Shown piece after piece: positions 1-5,404 of a DNA stretch of 6,368 bases (position 1 is the first letter of the stretch; each line of letters opens with the position of its first letter). The stretch is from an uncultured Bacteroidales bacterium. GTDB taxonomy: Bacteria; Bacteroidota; Bacteroidia; Bacteroidales; Marinilabiliaceae. The stretch spans positions 1 to 6,368 of the forward strand of contig CAKVCS010000061.1 of NCBI GenBank assembly GCA_934725785.1, in the 5' to 3' direction. Position numbers and translations under genes: made by a program. The notes beneath the pieces are model-generated. The model had not been told where the DNA came from. It searched no databases and saw only the letters and a program-made list of their open reading frames with translations.

Positions 1-679
1 CCGAGGATATGAGCACCTCTATGATGCGGTTGGTCTTCTCCTCCATGACGCCCTGCATGACCATAGAGCCCGTGGTGAGGACGAACATGTATATGAGCAT
101 GGCGGATATGATGGATACCACTATGCCTATCTCGGCGAAGCTCTCGCTCTCCGACCCGTCCTCCGAGAGGTTGATGGTCGTGACCCGCGCCTTGGCGTCG
201 TTGACGCTGGCGAAGAGTGAGTCGAGAGCCGGGGTGTGGCCCGCGAAAGACGCCATCATCTCCTGCTTGAGCGCCGCCTTGAGGTCGTCCTCGGTATGGT
301 TGACGACCTCGGCGGGCAGGGTGTTCTCGGAGTAGAGGCGGACGCTGTCCCTCTCGCTGGGGCGGCCGTCTATGACCATGTAGGCGTCATAGCCGGAGTC
401 CGCGTATGAGGCTCTGAGCGCGGCCTCGTCGGAGTCGGGCGGCAGCAGCGAGTAGGCCGCCGCCTTGCAGTCCGTGAGGCTCTGGGCGTAGCGCGCCGTG
501 CGGTCTATCACGGCCACGCGGCTCGTGTCGGTAGTGCCTATCATGGCTATCACGGTGGGCAGGGCCATGAGGAGCAGCATGCCGATGGGCATGAGCAGGG
601 ACATGACGATGAAGCTGACCTTGCGGACGCGGGTGACATACTCGCGCCTGATGATGAGTGGGAGTTTTGAGTTGGACAT
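1..679 (-). CDS. ABC-2 type exporter permease (NatB-like), N-terminal 226 residues, runs off the left edge
   Basis: Membrane subunit of an ABC exporter, partnered with the ATPase encoded just upstream. The reading frame is open from ATG at 679 to the window edge, giving 226 codons plus one base. The protein begins MSNSKLPLIIRREYVTRVRK, a short cytoplasmic head. A hydrophobic segment follows at about residues 22-48, then a long soluble region (about 49-180) expected outside the membrane, then a second membrane segment at about 183-204. Next is the motif GSMVMQGVMEEKTNRIIEVL (204-223), the characteristic ABC-2/NatB 'EEKTNRIIEVL' cytoplasmic loop; this makes the family call firm. Further membrane helices should lie beyond the edge. 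The start lies two bases after the ATPase stop, so the two are co-transcribed and probably translationally coupled. The family includes sodium and peptide/antibiotic exporters; the substrate cannot be read from sequence. Confidence 0.9.
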   Translation of the reverse strand, partial: MSNSKLPLIIRREYVTRVRKVSFIVMSLLMPIGMLLLMALPTVIAMIGTTDTSRVAVIDRTARYAQSLTDCKAAAYSLLPPDSDEAALRASYADSGYDAYMVIDGRPSERDSVRLYSENTLPAEVVNHTEDDLKAALKQEMMASFAGHTPALDSLFASVNDAKARVTTINLSEDGSESESFAEIGIVVSIISAMLIYMFVLTTGSMVMQGVMEEKTNRIIEVLISS

Positions 680-681
680 CC

Positions 682-1620
682 TTATGCTTGCTTTTCGTTA
701 GCGTCCTCTACTATCTTGATAAAAATCTCGTTCATCGAAGGCAGGACCTCCTCGAAGCTGACGAGCGTCACCAGCCCCAGGAGATGCCGGATGAGGTCGT
801 TGGCCGACATGTCCGCGCATCCGTCGGCGGGCTTGACGAGCGCCCGGCACACGCCGCCGCCCTCGGGCGCCATCTCCGACACCGTCACGCGCGAGTCCGC
901 CGACGTGAGGCGCGAGGCGTCGCCCGTGAAGCGGATGGAGAACACGTTCCTCTTGAACATCTGCTTGACCTCGGCCACCGAGCCCGAGAGGACGGAGCGG
1001 CTCTTGTTGATGAGCGTGATGTCGTCGCACACCTCCTCGACCGAGGCCATGTTGTGGGTGGAGAAAATGACCGTCGCGCCGCGGTCGCGCAGGGCGAGGA
1101 TCTCGCGCTTGAGCAGGTTGGCGTTGACGGGGTCGAAGCCGCTGAAAGGCTCGTCGAAGATGAGGAGGCTCGGCTCGTGGAGCACGGTGACGATGAACTG
1201 GACCTTCTGGGCCATGCCCTTCGAGAGCTGCTCCACCTTCTTGTCCCACCAGTCGGCTATGTCGAACTTCTCGAACCACGCCTTGAGGCGCTTCTTGGCC
1301 TCATATTCGCTGAGACCCTTGAGCTGCGCCAGGTAGACGGCCTCCTCGCCCACCTTCATCTTCTTGTAGAGGCCGCGCTCCTCGGGCAGGTAGCCAATGC
1401 GCTCAATGTCGGCCGGGCTGAGCGGATGGCCGTCGAGCAGCACCTCGCCACTGTCTGGCCTCGTAATCTGGTTTAAAATCCTGATGAATGTGGTCTTGCC
1501 CGCCCCGTTGGGGCCAAGCAGACCGTAGACCCGCCCCTGCGGCACCGAGAGGGACAAGCGGTCAAGGGCCCTGTGCCCCGAGTAGTCCTTGACGACCTCG
1601 CGGGCTTCAATGAAAGACAT
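682..1620 (-). CDS. ABC transporter ATP-binding protein (NatA-like)
   Basis: 312-residue cytoplasmic ATPase that powers the adjacent permease. All nucleotide-binding motifs are visible: Walker A GPNGAGKTT (36-44), Q-loop region IGYLPEERGLY (75-85), signature LSKGMAQK (132-139), Walker B LLIFDEP with D156 and catalytic E157, D-loop SGFDP (160-164), and switch His189 in STHN. Glu at the Q-loop position and LSKGM instead of LSGGQ are normal for this NatA-like subgroup. After the ATPase core there is an extra domain of about 80 residues (about 224-304, ending VLPSMNEIFIKIV), matching the C-terminal DUF4162 domain of this family. ATG at 1618-1620 gives the standard N-terminus, with a beta strand before Walker A. 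It is the first gene of a two-gene minus-strand operon, with a candidate -7 box a short distance upstream. The transported substrate is unknown. Confidence 0.95.
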   Translation of the reverse strand: MSFIEAREVVKDYSGHRALDRLSLSVPQGRVYGLLGPNGAGKTTFIRILNQITRPDSGEVLLDGHPLSPADIERIGYLPEERGLYKKMKVGEEAVYLAQLKGLSEYEAKKRLKAWFEKFDIADWWDKKVEQLSKGMAQKVQFIVTVLHEPSLLIFDEPFSGFDPVNANLLKREILALRDRGATVIFSTHNMASVEEVCDDITLINKSRSVLSGSVAEVKQMFKRNVFSIRFTGDASRLTSADSRVTVSEMAPEGGGVCRALVKPADGCADMSANDLIRHLLGLVTLVSFEEVLPSMNEIFIKIVEDANEKQA

Positions 1621-1650
1621 CTTGTTCTGTCGTTTTTCTTATTATTGTCA

Positions 1651-1658
1651 CAAAAATA
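1651..1658 (-). promoter_or_regulatory. Candidate promoter -7 box for the ABC exporter operon
   Basis: Read on the minus strand this is TATTTTTG, a perfect match to the Bacteroidota -7 consensus TAnnTTTG. It lies 30 bases before the ATPase start, so transcription would begin about 20-25 bases before the ATG. No good TTG/TTTG -33 element is present at the expected 19-21 base spacing, so either the promoter is weak or activated, or the match is chance in an AT-rich stretch. Confidence 0.4.
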
Positions 1659-1693
1659 TCACTTATTCCGCCAACGCCTCATTTTAATGCGAT

Positions 1694-1730
1694 ATTCAGA
1701 AAATTCACCAACAATTCAGTTCATATTCAG
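1694..1730. repeat. Four ATTCA(G/C) direct repeats with about one-turn spacing; possible operator
   Basis: ATTCAG occurs at 1694-1699, 1714-1719 and 1725-1730, and ATTCAC at 1703-1708. Starts are 9, 11 and 11 bases apart, which would put the copies on nearly the same face of the helix. They lie midway between the two divergent genes, about 30 bases upstream of the metY -33 element, where an activator could bind; they also lie upstream of the exporter -7 box. A regulator site is an inference; the regulator is unknown. Confidence 0.35.
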
Positions 1731-1759
1731 ACCCGTTTCCCAAAAACACCCCTAAACAC

Positions 1760-1789
1760 TTGCCATTTAAACCAAGACGCATATATTTG
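1760..1789 (+). promoter_or_regulatory. Bacteroidota-type promoter of metY
   Basis: TTG at 1760-1762 is followed by a 19-base spacer and then TATATTTG at 1782-1789. This fits the Bacteroidota -33/-7 promoter (TTG, about 19 bases, TAnnTTTG) at both elements and in spacing. Transcription should start at roughly 1794-1797, leaving a leader of about 43 bases before the metY ATG. The A-rich leader lacks a Shine-Dalgarno sequence, which is usual in this phylum. Confidence 0.75.
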
Positions 1790-1790
1790 C

Positions 1791-1814
1791 GATGTCGAAA
1801 AGAAGAAAGACATC
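1791..1814 (+). promoter_or_regulatory. Inverted repeat at the metY transcription start
   Basis: GATGTC (1791-1796) and GACATC (1809-1814) form a perfect 6-base inverted repeat separated by 12 A-rich bases. It begins two bases after the -7 box, so it overlaps the predicted transcription start. It could act as a repressor operator or a small 5' stem-loop in the mRNA. The leader is too short for the common SAM riboswitch classes. Confidence 0.35.
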
Positions 1815-1838
1815 ACTAACAAGAATACACTAAAAGCA

Positions 1839-3128
1839 ATGACACAGAAGAAACTTCACTTCGAGACCCTCCAGCTCCACGTCGGGCAGGAGAACCCGGA
1901 CCCGGCCACCGACGCGCGCGCCGTGCCCATCTACCAGACCACGAGCTACGTCTTCCACAACTCTCAGCATGCGGCCGACAGGTTCGGACTCCGCGACCCG
2001 GGCAACATATACGGCCGCCTCACCAACTCGACCCAAGGCGTGTTCGAGGACCGCGTGGCGGCCCTCGAGGGCGGAACGGCCGGCCTCGCGGTGGCCTCCG
2101 GCGCTGCGGCGGTGACGTACGCGCTTCAAAACGTCCTCGGCGTCGGCGACCACATCGTGGCTGCGGACAACCTGTACGGCGGCTCGTTCAACCTGATAAC
2201 CCACACCCTCGCCACGCAGGGCATCACGAACACCATTGTCAACGTGAACGACCTGTCCGCCCTCGAGGCGGCCATAAAGCCCAACACAAAAGTCATCTAC
2301 GCCGAGACGTTCGGCAACCCGAACAGCGACGTCACCGACCTTGACGCGATTGCCGAGGTGGCCCACAAGCACGACATCCTCTTCATTGTCGACAACACGT
2401 TCGGCACGCCGTTCCTCATCCGCCCGCTCGAGCACGGGGCCGACATCGTCGTCCACTCCGCCACCAAGTTCATTGGCGGTCACGGCTCGAGCCTCGGCGG
2501 CGTCATTGTCGAGGGCGGCAAGTTCGACTTCAAGAAGAACGCCGACAAGTACCCCACCCTCGGCAAGCCCGACCCCTCCTACCATGGGGCCGTCTTCGCC
2601 GACGTGGCAGGCCCCGCGGCCTTCGTGACGCGCATCCGCGCCGTGATTCTGCGCGACACCGGGGCCACTATATCGCCTTTCAACGCGTTCATACTGCTCC
2701 AAGGCCTCGAGACGCTCTCGCTCCGCGTTGAGCGCCACGTGCAGAACGCCCTCAAGGTGGTGGAGTACCTCTCTAAGAACCCGAAGGTCGCGAAGGTGAA
2801 CCACCCCTCGCTGCCCAACCACCCGGACCACAAGCTCTACCAGAAGTACTTCCCCAACGGTGGCGGCTCGATATTCACGTTCGAGATAAAAGGCGGCAAG
2901 GAGGAGGCGTGGAAGTTCATCGACGCGCTCAAGATCTTCTCGCTCCTCGCCAACGTGGCCGACGTGAAGAGCCTGGTGATCCACCCGTACACCACAACGC
3001 ACTCGCAGATGACCCCCGAGGAGCTTGAGCAGCAGCACATAACGCCGTCAACCATCCGCCTCTCGATAGGCACGGAGCACATTGACGACATAATAGACGA
3101 CCTCGACCAGGCGTTCGCGCAGATTTAG
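1839..3128 (+). CDS. metY: O-acetylhomoserine aminocarboxypropyltransferase (O-acetylhomoserine sulfhydrylase)
   Basis: Cytoplasmic PLP enzyme that joins sulfide to O-acetylhomoserine to give homocysteine and acetate, the direct-sulfhydrylation route to methionine. The 429-residue length is typical of MetY and longer than the roughly 380-400 residues of MetB/MetC relatives. PLP-site features of the Cys/Met metabolism family are visible: Y58 and R60 in IYGRL, S87-G88 in the phosphate loop, stacking Y113 in LYGG, N160-P161, D185 in VDNTFGTP, the Schiff-base lysine K210 in SATKFIGGHG, and carboxylate-binding R407 in STIRLSIGTEH. The insert after K210 (KKNADKYPTLGKPDPSYHG) is typical of MetY. ATG at 1839 gives the expected N-terminus (KLHFETLQLHVGQ). 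It is a single-gene transcript with its own promoter and terminator. Arginine is coded by CGC in 11 of 12 cases, suggesting high expression. No homoserine acetyltransferase gene is nearby. Confidence 0.95.
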   Translation: MTQKKLHFETLQLHVGQENPDPATDARAVPIYQTTSYVFHNSQHAADRFGLRDPGNIYGRLTNSTQGVFEDRVAALEGGTAGLAVASGAAAVTYALQNVLGVGDHIVAADNLYGGSFNLITHTLATQGITNTIVNVNDLSALEAAIKPNTKVIYAETFGNPNSDVTDLDAIAEVAHKHDILFIVDNTFGTPFLIRPLEHGADIVVHSATKFIGGHGSSLGGVIVEGGKFDFKKNADKYPTLGKPDPSYHGAVFADVAGPAAFVTRIRAVILRDTGATISPFNAFILLQGLETLSLRVERHVQNALKVVEYLSKNPKVAKVNHPSLPNHPDHKLYQKYFPNGGGSIFTFEIKGGKEEAWKFIDALKIFSLLANVADVKSLVIHPYTTTHSQMTPEELEQQHITPSTIRLSIGTEHIDDIIDDLDQAFAQI

Positions 3129-3154
3129 CGTCACGGCGTACACCGCACGGCATC

Positions 3155-3197
3155 GCCCCCTCGGCCACGGCAGCAGCCGCGCGAGGGGGCTTTCCTT
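3155..3197 (+). terminator. Rho-independent terminator after metY
   Basis: GCCCCCTCG (3155-3163) pairs perfectly with CGAGGGGGC (3182-3190), and inside the loop CGGC (3168-3171) pairs with GCCG (3176-3179) around AGCA. The stem is followed at once by TTTCCTT. It lies 27 bases after the metY stop, consistent with metY being transcribed alone. Confidence 0.8.
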
Positions 3198-3199
3198 AT

Positions 3200-3239
3200 C
3201 CCCTGCCGGCGACGGAAGGCCATGGCGCGCCGACAGGGG
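3200..3239 (+). repeat. Second strong hairpin downstream of the metY terminator
   Basis: CCCCTG (3200-3205) pairs with CAGGGG (3234-3239), and after one C-A mismatch CGGCG (3207-3211) pairs with CGCCG (3228-3232); the loop is 16 bases. On the plus strand it is followed by CG and a run of A, not T, and on the minus strand it is not followed by T either, so it is not a standard terminator in either direction. It may protect the 3' end of read-through transcripts or act as a backup pause. Confidence 0.5.
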
Positions 3240-3262
3240 CGAAAAAAACACTTGCGGGAAAT

Positions 3263-3296
3263 TTTGCCATAAATCCATCCATTTTACTTAACTTCG
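3263..3296 (+). promoter_or_regulatory. Probable promoter of the DUF4290-murA operon
   Basis: TTTG at 3263-3266 and TAACTTCG at 3289-3296 resemble the Bacteroidota -33 (TTTG) and -7 (TAnnTTTG) elements, with one mismatch in the -7 box and a 22-base spacer, slightly longer than the usual 19-21. It is the best candidate in the only AT-rich patch of the gap. The resulting leader would be about 100 bases. Confidence 0.4.
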
Positions 3297-3365
3297 CCCT
3301 AATAGGGTGTGCCTGCGCCCCGCGGTGAGAACGGACGGCGAGACATCGGCAAGGGATGGCCTTAC

Positions 3366-3380
3366 GGCGCGGCCGGCGCC
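3366..3380 (+). promoter_or_regulatory. GC-rich stem-loop in the leader just before the DUF4290 gene
   Basis: GGCGC (3366-3370) pairs perfectly with GCGCC (3376-3380) around the five-base loop GGCCG. It ends 19 bases before the start codon. It sits in an unusually GC-rich leader and could slow ribosome loading. It resembles no riboswitch I know, and a role in regulation is inference only. Confidence 0.3.
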
Positions 3381-3399
3381 CACCACAGACGAAGAATGA

Positions 3400-4083
3400 A
3401 TGGAATACAACACATCGAGGGATAAGCTCATAATGCCCGAATACGGGCGCAACATACAGTCAATGGTCCAGCACGCCCTGACCATAGAGGACAGGGACGA
3501 GCGCACCAGGTGCGCAGCCACAATAGCCAAGACCATGCTGACGCTCTTCCCGAAACTGAAGGAGGACGACAACTACAAGCAGAAAGTATGGGACCACATA
3601 GCCATGATGTCGGGCTACAAGCTTGACGTGGACTCGCCATACCCCATGCCTCAGCAGCAGGAGGCCGCCGCGCAGTCGGCCGACCACGTGCCATACCCCA
3701 TGAAAAAGATACGCCTGCGGGCGTACGGCTCCATAGTCCAAGACATGCTCGACGCCGCCGTGCGCGCCGACACGGAGGACGAGAGGCTGCAAATAGCCGC
3801 GATGACAGCCATATACATGAAGAGGCTCATCATCCAGAACGGCAAGGAGACCAACGCGGAAGACCGCGTGTGCGCCGACATGAGCGACATGACAGGCGGC
3901 GCGCTGCAATATGACTTCGCTGAGATGACGGACTACCTGCCCGAGGCGCAGCCCGAGGCTCAGCAGACGCCACGCAGGCAATGGCAGCAGCGGGGCGGGG
4001 CGCGCAACCAGCACATCCACGCCCGCGGAAACGGAGGCCAGCGCGGCGCAAACGGCAAAAAGAACAACAGGAGACGGTGGTAG
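3400..4083 (+). CDS. DUF4290 family protein with an internal duplication and a basic RG-rich tail
   Basis: 227-residue protein of unknown function, conserved in Bacteroidota next to murA. The N-terminus (MEYNTSRDKL, then PEYGRNIQ and TIEDRDER) is the family hallmark and fixes the start at ATG 3400. An out-of-frame ATG four bases earlier opens only a nine-codon frame. There is no signal peptide or membrane segment, so it is probably cytoplasmic. Residues 15-78 and 109-172 align without gaps at an offset of 94 (Y15/Y109, G16/G110, Q20/Q114, DER 33-35/127-129, M70/M164, G72/G166), so the core looks like two copies of one helical unit. They are joined by a proline-containing linker with two PYPM motifs. 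Residues from about 178 are low-complexity, rich in Q, R, G and N, and end KKNNRRRW, possibly binding nucleic acid. murA follows after 13 bases, so the two are surely one operon. No function is assigned to it. Confidence 0.9.
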   Translation: MEYNTSRDKLIMPEYGRNIQSMVQHALTIEDRDERTRCAATIAKTMLTLFPKLKEDDNYKQKVWDHIAMMSGYKLDVDSPYPMPQQQEAAAQSADHVPYPMKKIRLRAYGSIVQDMLDAAVRADTEDERLQIAAMTAIYMKRLIIQNGKETNAEDRVCADMSDMTGGALQYDFAEMTDYLPEAQPEAQQTPRRQWQQRGGARNQHIHARGNGGQRGANGKKNNRRRW

Positions 4084-4096
4084 ACAGAGCGAAAGA

Positions 4097-5404
4097 ATGA
4101 GCGGAACATTCAGAATAGAGGGCGGGCACCCGCTGAACGGCACCATAACGCCTCAAGGGGCGAAAAACGAGGCGCTGCAGGTGCTTTGCGCCACACTCCT
4201 GACCCCCGAGGAGGTGGTCGTGGACAACATCCCCGACATCCTCGACGTCAACAACCTCATAGACCTGCTGGGCTGCATGGGCGTGAAAGTCTGGCGCGAG
4301 GGCAGGCACAAATGCCACTTCCAGGCCGAGAGCATCAACCTGGACTACATGCAAACCGACGACTTCAAGCGGCGCGCCTCGTCGCTGCGGGGGTCGATAA
4401 TGATAATGGGCCCGCTGCTGGCCCGCTTTGGCAAGGCGCACTTCCCCAAGCCCGGCGGAGACAAGATAGGACGCAGGAGGCTGGACACTCACTTCTTCGG
4501 CTTCACAAAGCTCGGGGCCAAGTTCGACTATGACAACGGACAGGTCTTCTACTCCGTGACGGCGGACAACCTGAAAGGGGCCTACATCCTGCTCGACGAG
4601 GCCTCGGTGACAGGCACGGCCAACACCCTGATGGCCGCCGTGATGGCCAAAGGCGAGACCACGATATATAACGCCGCCTGCGAGCCATACCTTCAGCAGC
4701 TCTGCAAGATGCTGGTGAGCATGGGGGCGCGCATCGACGGCATAGGCTCGAACCTGCTGACGATACACGGCGTGGACAGCCTCGGCGGCTGCAGCCACTC
4801 CATATGGCCGGACATGATAGAGGTCGGGTCGTTCATTGGAATGGCGGCCATGACGGGCGGCGACGTGACGATAAAGGACGCCGGGGTGAGGCACCTGGGC
4901 ATCATCCCCATGTCTTTCGAGAGGATGGGGATTCAGCTGGAGATAAACGGCAACGACATCAGGGTGCCGGCGCAAAGGCACTACGCTATAGAGTCTTTCA
5001 TCGACGGGTCCATAATGACAGTGGCCGACGCCCCGTGGCCGGGACTGACCCCCGACCTGCTGAGCGTGTTCCTTGTCCTCGCGACGCAAGCCAAGGGCAG
5101 CGTCCTGATTCACCAGAAGATGTTCGAGAGCCGCCTCTTCTTCGTTGACAAACTAATCGACATGGGGGCGCAAATCATATTGTGCGACCCGCACCGCGCC
5201 ACCGTCATCGGGCTGAACAACGAGACGCGCCTGCGCGCCACCACGATGACGTCGCCAGACATACGCGCCGGCGTTGCGCTGCTGATAGCCGCCCTGTCGG
5301 CCCAAGGCGTGTCAACAATTCACAACATTGAGCAGATAGACAGGGGCTACCAATACATTGACAAGAGGCTCAACGACTTGGGGGCCGTCATAACACGATT
5401 ATAA
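4097..5404 (+). CDS. murA: UDP-N-acetylglucosamine 1-carboxyvinyltransferase with Asp at the Cys115 position
   Basis: Cytoplasmic enzyme of the first committed step of peptidoglycan synthesis: it transfers the enolpyruvyl group of PEP to UDP-GlcNAc. The 435 residues are slightly more than the 419 of E. coli MurA. Active-site residues, with E. coli numbers in brackets: K23 (K22) and N24 (N23) in GAKNEAL, R98 (R91), R127 (R120), D320 (D305) in LTPDLLS, and R390 (R397) in SPDIRAG; the C-terminal IDRGYQYID motif is also present. The flexible-loop residue that is Cys115 in E. coli and is alkylated by fosfomycin is Asp here (D122 in PGGDKIG). This change is known to keep activity and give fosfomycin insensitivity in, for example, Mycobacterium tuberculosis. 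ATG at 4097 gives the usual MurA start (FRIEGGHPLNG). The gene lies 13 bases after the DUF4290 gene, and its stop overlaps the likely start of the next gene. Confidence 0.96.
   Translation: MSGTFRIEGGHPLNGTITPQGAKNEALQVLCATLLTPEEVVVDNIPDILDVNNLIDLLGCMGVKVWREGRHKCHFQAESINLDYMQTDDFKRRASSLRGSIMIMGPLLARFGKAHFPKPGGDKIGRRRLDTHFFGFTKLGAKFDYDNGQVFYSVTADNLKGAYILLDEASVTGTANTLMAAVMAKGETTIYNAACEPYLQQLCKMLVSMGARIDGIGSNLLTIHGVDSLGGCSHSIWPDMIEVGSFIGMAAMTGGDVTIKDAGVRHLGIIPMSFERMGIQLEINGNDIRVPAQRHYAIESFIDGSIMTVADAPWPGLTPDLLSVFLVLATQAKGSVLIHQKMFESRLFFVDKLIDMGAQIILCDPHRATVIGLNNETRLRATTMTSPDIRAGVALLIAALSAQGVSTIHNIEQIDRGYQYIDKRLNDLGAVITRL

Noticed and set aside
658..1476. Open frame of 272 codons on the plus strand opposite the ABC ATPase
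   Set aside because: It is antisense to all the ATPase motifs; the composition is shadow-like (H, R, L, E, V rich) and no family is recognised.
1573..1755. 60-codon plus-strand frame extending into the divergent intergenic region
   Set aside because: It begins antisense to the ATPase start and crosses both the exporter -7 box and the ATTCA repeats; there is no promoter or recognisable protein feature.
1790..1838. SAM-type riboswitch in the metY leader
   Set aside because: The predicted leader is about 43 bases, A-rich, with only one 6-base stem; it lacks the multi-stem or pseudoknot structure of the known SAM classes.
1830..3038. Open frame of 402 codons on the minus strand opposite metY
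   Set aside because: It mirrors metY almost exactly and its R/V/E/G-rich sequence is the codon-position shadow of a GC-rich gene; there is no motif and no promoter.
3636..3702. 13-base direct repeat GCCATACCCCATG at 3636-3648 and 3690-3702
   Set aside because: Both copies encode the PYPM motif in the same frame within the DUF4290 linker; this is explained by protein-level repetition, not a mobile or attachment site.
3830..5113. Open frame of 427 codons on the minus strand opposite murA
   Set aside because: It is antisense to a clear murA and the end of the DUF4290 gene, has no recognisable domain, and its His/Arg/Val-rich composition is typical of a shadow frame in GC-rich DNA.
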